DNA of 14,837 nucleotides from UBA1801 sp035353395 (lineage in GTDB: Bacteria; Acidobacteriota; Holophagae; Holophagales; Holophagaceae), in contig DAOPZL010000071.1 in assembly GCA_035353395.1 (NCBI GenBank), positions 1-14,837 on the forward strand, read 5' to 3'. This document shows positions 6,516 to 13,014 of this stretch, piece by piece. The stretch's first letter is position 1; the number at the start of each line of letters is the position of its first letter. The notes beneath the pieces were generated by a model, which was not told where the DNA came from, searched no databases, and saw nothing but the letters and a program-made list of their open reading frames with translations. The translations under genes were made by a program, and so were the position numbers.

Positions 6516-9503
6516 ATGGTCATCAACGAGATCCAGGACATCTTCCGGAAATACAAGTCCGACAAGGAGATCTTCCACAACCTCATGCCGCTCCGGGCCA
6601 GGGAGATCCTCCTGATCGCCCCGGCCTTCGACGCCTTCACCCTGGAACAGGACGGACTGCTGACCGAGATCCTCTTCGACGGGTACTACCAGCTCAACAT
6701 GAGCAATCCCCCCCGGATCACGAACGTCAGCACCTGCGAGGACGCCCTCGACCGGCTCGCCAGCCGGCACTTCGACCTCGTCATCGTCATGAACCGGCTC
6801 GGCCAGGCCAACCATTTCGACATCGCCCGCCGCCTGCGGGCCTCCGACGCCGGCATCCCCATCTACTTGCTCCTGAATGACAACGTGGATGTGGGGATCA
6901 TGGACCAGCGCCGCCAGGAATTCCTCCGCTACTACGATTTCATCTTCGTGTGGAACGGGAACCCCGAGATCTTCATGGCGATGGTCAAGTTCCTGGAGGA
7001 TCGCAGCAACGTCTTCAACGACACGACCATCGGCCTCACCCGCGTGATCCTCCTGGTGGAGGACAGCGTCCGCTACTACTCGCGCTACCTGCCGATCCTC
7101 TACAGCGAGATCATGAAACAGACCCAGCGGCTGGCCGCGGACCGGAACATCGAAGCGCCGTTCCGGACCCTGCCCATGCGGGTCCGGCCGAAGGTGATCC
7201 TGGCGACGTCCTACGAGGAGGCCCTGGCCTACGCGGAACAGTTCAAGGAATACCTGCTCTGCGTCATCTCCGACCGGAAGTTCCCGAAGGGGGGCGTCCT
7301 GGACCGGGAAGCCGGCATCAAGCTGATCCAGGCCATCAAGGCGTGGAATCCCGACCTGCCGACCCTGCTCCAGTCCTCCGATCCGGACAAGGAGGCCTGG
7401 GCCACGGCCCTGAACAGCTGCTTCATCAACAAGAACTCCTGCACCCTGGGAAACGAGCTCTCGAACTTCTTCTACAAGTACCTCGGCTTCGGGGATTTCA
7501 TCTTCAGGGACGAGTCCGGGGCCGAGATCGCCCGCGCCGCGAACATGGCCGACCTGAAGGAGAAACTGCGGACGGTGCCCGTGGCGTCCATCGTCTACCA
7601 CGCCTCCCGGAACCACTTCTCGGCCTGGCTCATGGCCCGGGGCGAGGTGCAGGTCTCCCAGGTGGTACTCCGCGTCAAGCCGGAGGACTTCCCGGATCCC
7701 GAGGACCTCCGGGCCTTCCTCATCAACATGGGGGATCTCGTCCAGACGATGAAGTCCAGGGGGAAGGTGATCCCCTTCACGGAAGCCTTCCAGAAGGAGG
7801 AGTACAACATCCTGAGGCTGGCGGAGGGCTCCATGGGAGGGAAAGGCCGGGGCGTCGCCTTCACCAACTCCCTGCTCGCCAGCCTGAACCTCGAGCAGGT
7901 GTTTCCCGGCATCAATATCCGCATCCCGCGCAGCATGACCATCGGCACGGACGAGTTCTGCGCCTTCGTACAGCGCCATGCCCTCTGGGAGACGCTCCAG
8001 TCCGAGGAGGACAGCGCCACCGTCAAGCGCCGCTTCCTGATGGGCTCGCTCACCCCCGAGCTGATGCGCAAGCTCCACCTGCTCCTCGAGCACGTGAAGT
8101 ATCCGCTGGCCGTCCGTTCCTCGGGCCTGCTGGAGGACAGCCTCTCCCACCCCTTCGCGGGGCTCTACGCGACCTTCTTCCTGCCCAACAACCATCCGGA
8201 CCTGGAGATGCGGGTCGCCCAGCTCGCGGAAGCGATCAAGCTGGTCTATGCCTCCGTCTACTCCAAGGAGTCGCGCTCCTACTTCGAGGCCATCGACTAC
8301 AAGATCGAGGAGGAGAAGATGGCCGTCCTCATCCAGGAGGTCGCGGGAAGCCGCTTCGGGGACCATTTCTATCCCCACGTCTCCGGCGTGGCGCAGTCCT
8401 TCAACTACTATCCCGTCGCCTACACCCAGCCCCAGGACGGCATCGCGAACCTCGCGGTGGGACTCGGCAAGTACGTCGTCGAAGGTTCGAAGGCCTTCCG
8501 CTTTTCCCCCCCCTATCCCCGCCTCGACATGCTGATCCCGCAGGAGCAGGTCTGCACCTCCCAGAAGCTCTTCTATGCCCTGGACATGAGCCGCACCACC
8601 GTGGACCTCTTCAACGGGGAGGACGCCACGCTGCTCACCCTGGAGATCAAGGACGCGGAAAAGGACGGAGCCCTCACCCATTGCGCCTCCACCTGGGACG
8701 CCAACGACGACCGCATCCAGGACGGCCTCTACGGCCCAGGTCCGCGCATCGTGAATTTCCGGAACATCCTGAAATACGATCGCTTCCCCCTGGCGGGGAT
8801 CCTGCAGCACGCCCTGGGACTCATCCGCGACGCCATGGAAACACCCGTGGAGATCGAGTTCGCCGTGAACCTGGACCCGGACCCCCGCAACGGGAGGCCC
8901 ACGTTCTACCTGCTGCAGATCAAGCACCAGCTCCTGGACTCCAGCGAAGTCAGCCTGTCGATCGCCGATCTCGATCCGGAGAGCGTCTTCCTGTTCTCGG
9001 AGAAATGCGTCGGCAACGGCACCGTCGAGGGACTTCGGGACATCGTCTGGGTGGATCCGGACAGCTTCGACAAGTTCGCGACGGTGGAACTGGCGGAGGA
9101 ACTGGAAAGGCTGAACGACGAATTCCGGACCCAGGGCGGCAAGTACATACTCATCGGTCCGGGCCGCTGGGGCAGCAGCGACCGGCACCTGGGCATCCCC
9201 ATCGCCTGGTCGATGATCTCCTGCGCCCAGGCCATCGTCGAATACGCCATGGCGAACTTCCAGGCCGACGCCTCCCTGGGATCCCACTTCTTCCACAACG
9301 TGACGTCACTGAATGTCGGCTACTTCACGATCCCGTATCCCAGGCACTCCAGCATCCTGGACTGGGACTGGCTCCGCCGGCAGCCCGTGATCAGGCGGAA
9401 GGGCTGCCTCGTCCACAGCCGCGCAGAGGTCCCCCTGCACATCGTCATGGACGGAAGGCGCAGCTCCTCCGCCATCCTGAAGGGTGCGCCCGCGACTGTT
9501 TGA
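6516..9503 (+). CDS. Tandem receiver - PEP/pyruvate-binding (PPDK N-type ATP-grasp) fusion protein
   Basis: The 995-residue protein joins signalling and ATP-grasp modules. Residues about 30-160 look like a receiver fold without the acidic pair or phospho-Asp (FDLVIVMNRLG). Residues about 174-318 form a second receiver with the key residues present: Glu182/Asp183, Asp253 in VISDRKFP, Ser287/288 and Lys306; it has a roughly 40-residue insertion. A linker domain contains RNHFSAWLMARGE (365-377). The ATP-grasp domain runs about 435-805: GSMGGKGRGVAF, PLAVRSSGLLEDS (530-542), VLIQEVAGS, AVGLGKYVVEG, VEIEFAVNLDP and YLLQIKHQ. A C-terminal segment carries LIGPGRWGSSDRHLGIPIAW (879-898). Neither the phosphohistidine GG-x-TSH motif nor the PEP/pyruvate-binding barrel of PEP synthase was found, so PEP synthesis by this chain alone is unlikely. 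The ATG at 6516 has GAGGG six bases upstream; an open extension from 6429 has no such support. Confidence 0.88.
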   Translation: MVINEIQDIFRKYKSDKEIFHNLMPLRAREILLIAPAFDAFTLEQDGLLTEILFDGYYQLNMSNPPRITNVSTCEDALDRLASRHFDLVIVMNRLGQANHFDIARRLRASDAGIPIYLLLNDNVDVGIMDQRRQEFLRYYDFIFVWNGNPEIFMAMVKFLEDRSNVFNDTTIGLTRVILLVEDSVRYYSRYLPILYSEIMKQTQRLAADRNIEAPFRTLPMRVRPKVILATSYEEALAYAEQFKEYLLCVISDRKFPKGGVLDREAGIKLIQAIKAWNPDLPTLLQSSDPDKEAWATALNSCFINKNSCTLGNELSNFFYKYLGFGDFIFRDESGAEIARAANMADLKEKLRTVPVASIVYHASRNHFSAWLMARGEVQVSQVVLRVKPEDFPDPEDLRAFLINMGDLVQTMKSRGKVIPFTEAFQKEEYNILRLAEGSMGGKGRGVAFTNSLLASLNLEQVFPGINIRIPRSMTIGTDEFCAFVQRHALWETLQSEEDSATVKRRFLMGSLTPELMRKLHLLLEHVKYPLAVRSSGLLEDSLSHPFAGLYATFFLPNNHPDLEMRVAQLAEAIKLVYASVYSKESRSYFEAIDYKIEEEKMAVLIQEVAGSRFGDHFYPHVSGVAQSFNYYPVAYTQPQDGIANLAVGLGKYVVEGSKAFRFSPPYPRLDMLIPQEQVCTSQKLFYALDMSRTTVDLFNGEDATLLTLEIKDAEKDGALTHCASTWDANDDRIQDGLYGPGPRIVNFRNILKYDRFPLAGILQHALGLIRDAMETPVEIEFAVNLDPDPRNGRPTFYLLQIKHQLLDSSEVSLSIADLDPESVFLFSEKCVGNGTVEGLRDIVWVDPDSFDKFATVELAEELERLNDEFRTQGGKYILIGPGRWGSSDRHLGIPIAWSMISCAQAIVEYAMANFQADASLGSHFFHNVTSLNVGYFTIPYPRHSSILDWDWLRRQPVIRRKGCLVHSRAEVPLHIVMDGRRSSSAILKGAPATV

Positions 9504-9542
9504 AAAGGAAGAGGAGGGCCGATCGGCCCTCCTCTTCCTTTT
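9503..9542. terminator. Bidirectional terminator between convergent genes
   Basis: A perfect 40-base palindrome (20-base arms, centre between 9522 and 9523) begins with the A of the upstream stop codon. The arms start AAAAGG and end CCTTTT, so both strands yield a GC-rich hairpin followed by a T-run. It can terminate the receiver-ATP-grasp gene (+) and gdhA (-), whose stop is 20 bases away. Confidence 0.93.
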
Positions 9543-9562
9543 GTTCACGAAGCGATTCAGGC

Positions 9563-10912
9563 CTAGACGAGGCCCTGGTCGATCATGCTGTCGGCGACCC
9601 GGAGGAAGCCGGCGATGTTGGCGCCGTTCACGTAGTTGCCGGGGGTGCCGAACTTGGCGGCGGCGTCCACGCAGGCCTGGTGGATGCTGACCATGATCCC
9701 GTGGAGATTCTCGTCCACTTCCTTGGCGGACCAGCGCAGGCGCATGGAGTTCTGGGACATCTCGAGGCCGGAGGTGGCCACGCCGCCCGCATTGGAGGCC
9801 TTGCCGGGGGAGAACATGATCTTGTTCTGGTTGGCCATGAAGAATTCCACGGCTTCGTAGGTGGAGGACATGTTGGAACCTTCGGTCACGACCTTGCAGC
9901 CGTTCTTCAGGAGTTCCTTGGCCTCGTCCAGGTTCAGCTCGTTCTGGATGGCGCAGGGCAGCGCCACGTCGACGGCCTGCTCCCAGGGGCGCTTGCCGGC
10001 GATGAACTTGGCGGACTTGTACTTGGCGGCGAAGGGAGCCACGCTCATGCGGTTCGTGCGGAGCATTTCGCTCATGTAGGCGATCTTCTCGCCGGAGATG
10101 CCGTCGGCGTCATAGATGTAGCCGTCGGGACCGGAGATGGTGACCACCTTGGCGCCCAGGTCGTTGGCCTTCTGCACGGCGCCCCAGGCGACGTTGCCGA
10201 AACCGGAGATGGCGACCTTCTTGCCCTTGATGCTGTCGCCCTTGGTCTTCAGCATTTCTTCGCAGAAATAGACGACGCCGTAGCCGGTCGCTTCGGGACG
10301 GATGAGGCTGCCGCCCCAGTTGTAGCCCTTGCCGGTGAGCACGCCGGTCCACTCGTTGGCGAGCTTCTTGTACTGGCCGAACATGTAGCCCACTTCGCGG
10401 CCGCCCACGCCGATGTCGCCGGCGGGAACGTCAGTGTCGGGACCGATGTGGCGCCAGAGCTCGCTCATGAAGGACTGGCAGAAGCGCATGATCTCTTCGT
10501 CGGACTTGCCGTTGGGATCGAAGTTCGCGCCGCCCTTGCCGCCGCCCATGGGCAGGCCGGTGAGGCTGTTCTTCAGGATCTGCTCGAAGCCCAGGAACTT
10601 CAGGGTGTCGAGGGTGACGTTGGGATGGAAGCGGATGCCGCCCTTGTAGGGTCCGATGGCGCTGTTGAACTGCACGCGCCAGCCGTTGTTGATGCGGATG
10701 ACGCCCTTGTCGTCGACCCAGGGAACGCGGAAGCCGATGACGCGCTCGGGCTCGGTGAGGCGCTCGAGGATCGCGTTCTTCTGGTACTTGGGTTCCTTGT
10801 CCATGACGGGGGCCAGGGAATTCAGGATCTCGGTGGCGGCCTGGATGAAGAGCGTCTCCCAGGGGGCCTTCTTCTTCAGGCTTTCGAGCACTTCATTGAC
10901 GTACTGACTCAT
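9563..10912 (-). CDS. gdhA: Glutamate dehydrogenase, NADP-type hexameric family
   Basis: The enzyme catalyses reversible reductive amination of 2-oxoglutarate with ammonium to give glutamate in the cytoplasm. The 449 residues match the length of the E. coli enzyme (447) and align throughout. The substrate region has GPYKGGIRFHP (Lys90) and PMGGGKGGANFDP (catalytic Lys126). DTDVPAGDIGVGGREVGYM follows, with Asp166 as the proton-transfer residue. The Rossmann motif is GFGNVA (237-242), and the C-terminal domain includes EGSNMSSTYEA and SPGKASNAGGVATSGLEMSQNS. Family resemblance indicates NADP(H), but coenzyme preference was not proven from the residues. The ATG at 10912 has GGAGG four bases upstream, and a perfect TATAAT precedes it. 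It is transcribed alone, convergent with the receiver-ATP-grasp gene, sharing a terminator. Confidence 0.98.
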   Translation of the reverse strand: MSQYVNEVLESLKKKAPWETLFIQAATEILNSLAPVMDKEPKYQKNAILERLTEPERVIGFRVPWVDDKGVIRINNGWRVQFNSAIGPYKGGIRFHPNVTLDTLKFLGFEQILKNSLTGLPMGGGKGGANFDPNGKSDEEIMRFCQSFMSELWRHIGPDTDVPAGDIGVGGREVGYMFGQYKKLANEWTGVLTGKGYNWGGSLIRPEATGYGVVYFCEEMLKTKGDSIKGKKVAISGFGNVAWGAVQKANDLGAKVVTISGPDGYIYDADGISGEKIAYMSEMLRTNRMSVAPFAAKYKSAKFIAGKRPWEQAVDVALPCAIQNELNLDEAKELLKNGCKVVTEGSNMSSTYEAVEFFMANQNKIMFSPGKASNAGGVATSGLEMSQNSMRLRWSAKEVDENLHGIMVSIHQACVDAAAKFGTPGNYVNGANIAGFLRVADSMIDQGLV

Positions 10913-10940
10913 GGTTCCTCCAGAGGGAAGGTGTTGGAAA

Positions 10941-10963
10941 AGGAGATTATACGGACGTCTCCT
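10941..10963 (-). promoter_or_regulatory. gdhA -10 box inside a short inverted repeat
   Basis: A perfect TATAAT on the minus strand (10951-10946) would start transcription near 10939, giving a leader of about 27 nt. No good -35 lies 16-18 bases upstream, which suggests activator dependence. The arms AGGAGA (10941-10946) and TCTCCT (10958-10963) form an inverted repeat straddling the -10, placed as an operator would be. Confidence 0.55.
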
Positions 10964-11167
10964 AGAGGTAGCGGTTCCTTGCGGGGCAACTGTATGACTT
11001 ATTCCGGTGCATCGGCGCCATCGTGACTGGGAATTTCATACGACTGAGAATCAACTGGCCTGCATCAGACACAACGACTTTAGCCGTACACCCCCGGGGC
11101 CGGGAGGGTGGCCCGCCAGTTCGTGACCTGCAGCACTCCACCTGTGCCGGAAGGCATTTTCCCGGTT
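10964..11167. other. Intergenic region between gdhA promoter and lipoprotein gene
   Basis: No gene was recognised. It is less GC-rich than its surroundings. It contains an interrupted inverted repeat: GTATGA (10992-10997) with TCATAC (11036-11041), and inside it TTCC (11002-11005) with GGAA (11030-11033). This lies roughly 50-100 bases upstream of the predicted gdhA start. A GC-rich potential hairpin near 11091-11117 lacks a T-run, so termination of the lipoprotein gene is unproven. Confidence 0.4.
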
Positions 11168-11920
11168 CTACTTGCTCCCATCCATCAGCGTCATGAGCCG
11201 TTTCGTGGACTGTTCGAGGACCAGATCGTAGAGGCCGTAGTTGCCGGCCTTGTTCTTCATGACCGCCACCCGGAGCACCGGCGTTCCCTTGAAGCCCAGG
11301 ACCACGCCCTGGACGTCCGGACTCCGGGGATCGGGCCGGGTCTCGAGGACGGCGACCCGGGGCCACACGGCCTCGGGCACGCCCGAGACGACCCGGAAGA
11401 TTCCGGCCGCCATGGCGGGGGTCGCGTAGCGGTCCCTCATCTCCTGGTAGTCGGGATCGGGCTTGCCGTCCGGAAGGGTGTCCTTGGTCGGCAGCGTATC
11501 CAGCTTCTCCACATCCACCTTGGCCATCCAGGGCAGAGCCTTGCCTCTGGAGGCCGCCTTGCGCTTCGCCTCCAGGTAGTCCATCCGCGAGACGCCCGGA
11601 ACCAGGTAGCCCTTCGTCCGGAGATCGGTCACCCCCAGGTCCATGATCTCCTGGTCCGTCAGGACCAGGCCCATCCCTCCCGCATGCCGGTGGAGGCGGC
11701 AGGCGAGGGCGTAGGTGATGTTCGTGTCGGTGAGGGAAATGACCGGAATCTGCTTCAGATCCTTCCGGGTTCCCAGGTACTGCAGGTTCTCCAGGATTTC
11801 GCGAGGCTCGCGGGCGGGTGGCGGGGCCGACGCCAGGAGAGGTTCCGAAGGTTTATTGCCGCACCCAATGCAAAGGATGAGCGCAGCCATGGTAGAAAAG
11901 ATCCAAGGCTTGACGGACAT
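11168..11920 (-). CDS. Putative lipoprotein of unknown function
   Basis: This 250-residue protein was not recognised as any family. It starts MSVKPWIFSTMAALILCIGC: a short basic N-terminus and a hydrophobic core ending in a lipobox-like C-I-G-C, which would place lipidated Cys20 at the mature N-terminus. The Cys at -3 is not the preferred residue, so lipidation is probable rather than certain. A Pro/Ala-rich linker (about 28-40) precedes a mixed alpha/beta globular domain with a strongly hydrophilic, Lys/Arg/Asp-rich middle (about 105-165). No catalytic motif stands out. The ATG at 11920 was chosen over an upstream start because GGAGG precedes it closely and the signal sequence starts there. 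It is transcribed divergently from rlmH and has its own promoter candidate. Confidence 0.8.
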   Translation of the reverse strand: MSVKPWIFSTMAALILCIGCGNKPSEPLLASAPPPAREPREILENLQYLGTRKDLKQIPVISLTDTNITYALACRLHRHAGGMGLVLTDQEIMDLGVTDLRTKGYLVPGVSRMDYLEAKRKAASRGKALPWMAKVDVEKLDTLPTKDTLPDGKPDPDYQEMRDRYATPAMAAGIFRVVSGVPEAVWPRVAVLETRPDPRSPDVQGVVLGFKGTPVLRVAVMKNKAGNYGLYDLVLEQSTKRLMTLMDGSK

Positions 11921-11944
11921 GACGCCTCCTGCTTTCTTGCCGGA

Positions 11945-11974
11945 AATATTGAGCCGTCCGGAAGCCGTTATCAA
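11945..11974 (-). promoter_or_regulatory. Candidate promoter of the lipoprotein gene
   Basis: On the minus strand: TTGATA (11974-11969, five of six to consensus), 18 bases, AATATT (11950-11945, four of six). It predicts a start near 11938, just upstream of the GGAGG site. It shares the 62-base intergenic space with the start of rlmH. Confidence 0.5.
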
Positions 11975-11982
11975 CAGGACTT

Positions 11983-12444
11983 GTGTTGTATCCCATACGA
12001 TTGATCGTCATCGGCCGCCCCAAGCTCGAAGCGGTCCGCCAGCTCGAATCCCACTACCGGGACCTGCTCAGGGCCTTCTGCCGCCTCGAGGTCCTGGAAG
12101 TCCCCGAGGGGAAGGGTGAGGGGCCGCGCCAGCTGAAGGACGAGGCGGACCGCCTGAAGGTGCTTCTCGCCGCCGTGCGCTGCCCTGTCCTCCTGGATGC
12201 CGAAGGCCCCAGCCGCAGTTCCGAGGGCATGGCCGCCTGGCTGGGCGTCCGGATGGACCGGGGCGAGAGCCTGGCCTTCGCCCTCGGGTCCAGCCACGGC
12301 TTCGATCCAGCCCTCAAGCGGGCGTTTCCCGAGCGCTTGAGTCTTTCCCCCATGACCTTCCCCCACGACCTCAGCCGGGTGATGTTCCTGGAACAGCTCT
12401 ACCGGAGTTTCACCATCCTGAGGGGCAAGACGTATCACAAATAA
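11983..12444 (+). CDS. rlmH: 23S rRNA pseudouridine(1915)-N3 methyltransferase RlmH
   Basis: RlmH is a SPOUT-class enzyme that uses S-adenosylmethionine to methylate pseudouridine 1915 in helix 69 of 23S rRNA, acting on assembled ribosomes as a homodimer. The product is up to 153 residues, against about 155 in E. coli. It carries LDAEGPSRSSEGMAAWLG (71-88), the SAM-site strand-loop FALGSSHGFDP (99-109), and the diagnostic C-terminus LSLSPMTFPHD...EQLYRS...GKTYHK. The SAM loop has GSSHG where the usual pattern is GGxxG. There is no ATG start: an in-frame TGA at 11950-11952 bounds the frame, leaving GTG 11983, TTG 11986 or TTG 12001. AGGA at 11976-11979 gives the best spacing to TTG 11986, so the exact start is uncertain by a few codons. 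Confidence 0.93.
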   Translation: MLYPIRLIVIGRPKLEAVRQLESHYRDLLRAFCRLEVLEVPEGKGEGPRQLKDEADRLKVLLAAVRCPVLLDAEGPSRSSEGMAAWLGVRMDRGESLAFALGSSHGFDPALKRAFPERLSLSPMTFPHDLSRVMFLEQLYRSFTILRGKTYHK

Positions 12445-12527
12445 GGATAAAATAACGATCGATTTCCGCATGTATCGCGTGATTTGCACGGATTCGCCGG
12501 CCGAGGCGCCGCATTCGATCCGCAGGG

Positions 12528-12571
12528 TCGCCAAGCCGCGGCCTGGATGCTAGTCTTTGGAACGGTTCCAA
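12528..12571 (+). promoter_or_regulatory. Candidate promoter with 15-base palindromic operator
   Basis: TCGCCA (12528-12533), 17 bases, then TGC-TAGTCT (-10 at 12551-12556 with an extended -10 TG). The hexamers are only moderately close to consensus. Immediately downstream, TTGGAAC-G-GTTCCAA (12557-12571) is a perfect palindrome covering the expected transcription start, a classic repressor position. The rest of 12445-12589 is an A/T-richer spacer containing TAAAAT at 12448-12453 with no matching -35. Confidence 0.4.
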
Positions 12572-12589
12572 CGGGAAAGAACACCCCCC

Positions 12590-12982
12590 ATGCCCGAAAA
12601 AAAAATAACGTCCAATGTCCCACCCGCGGCCTCGGAACGCCCACGCGGCGCCGCACCCGGCTCCGTGCCCGGTTCCGTCATGGTGCAGAAGAGGGTGGCG
12701 GCCCCCGAGCCGGCCCCGCGCGAGAAGTTGTGCGCCGCCTGCGGCAGGCCCTTCCAGCTCGCCCCGGACCAGAAGTACTACCTGTGCCCCAGCTGCTACC
12801 GGAAGGGACAGCCGGCCCCCAGGCGGTCGCCCCGGAAGGGGGAGGCCCAGGTCCTGATCCAGATCCATTGTGTCGAGTGCGGCGCCGAGGAATACCTCGA
12901 TTTCGTCCCCTCGGATCCCAGTGCCACCTATTGCAAGGCTTGCTTCTCCAAGCGCAAGCGGGACCCCAAGAACGCGTCCTAG
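12590..12982 (+). CDS. Double zinc-ribbon protein with CxxC-x17-CxxC domain
   Basis: This small cytoplasmic protein (130 residues) has two four-cysteine zinc sites. The first is C48-x2-C51-x14-C66-x2-C69 (LCAACGRPF...YLCPSCYRKG). The second is C94-x2-C97-x17-C115-x2-C118 (IHCVECGAEEY...TYCKACFSKRK), matching the pattern named CxxC-x17-CxxC in bacterial annotations. The first 45 residues are Pro/Ala/Gly-rich and probably disordered, and the C-terminus is basic (KRKRDPK), consistent with nucleic-acid or protein binding; this is inference, and no function is established. The ATG at 12590 follows only a weak GGGAAAGA purine stretch. It is the first gene of a likely two-gene unit: the secreted-protein gene begins 32 bases after its stop. 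Confidence 0.85.
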   Translation: MPEKKITSNVPPAASERPRGAAPGSVPGSVMVQKRVAAPEPAPREKLCAACGRPFQLAPDQKYYLCPSCYRKGQPAPRRSPRKGEAQVLIQIHCVECGAEEYLDFVPSDPSATYCKACFSKRKRDPKNAS

Positions 12983-13014
12983 CCCCTGAAGCCTGACTCC
13001 CGGAGAGCGTTCGC

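Noticed and set aside
6462..9296. A 944-codon open frame on the minus strand opposite the receiver-ATP-grasp gene
   Set aside because: Its translation is Val/Gly/Asp/His-rich with no motifs and mirrors the plus-strand codon pattern; the plus-strand protein has clear domain motifs. It is an antisense artefact of high GC.
6950..11026. A 1358-codon plus-strand open frame running across the ATP-grasp gene, terminator and gdhA
   Set aside because: It is frame-shifted against a real gene, crosses a strong terminator, and its product is Arg/Gly/Pro-rich noise.
11148..11160. Small hairpin TGCC-GGAA-GGCA followed by TTTT on the plus strand
   Set aside because: The stem is four base pairs and no plus-strand gene ends there.
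12313..12341. Eight-base inverted repeat CTCAAGCG/CGCTTGAG followed by TCTTTC
   Set aside because: It lies inside the rlmH coding region, upstream of the conserved C-terminus, and the following run is not a true T-tract; treated as chance.
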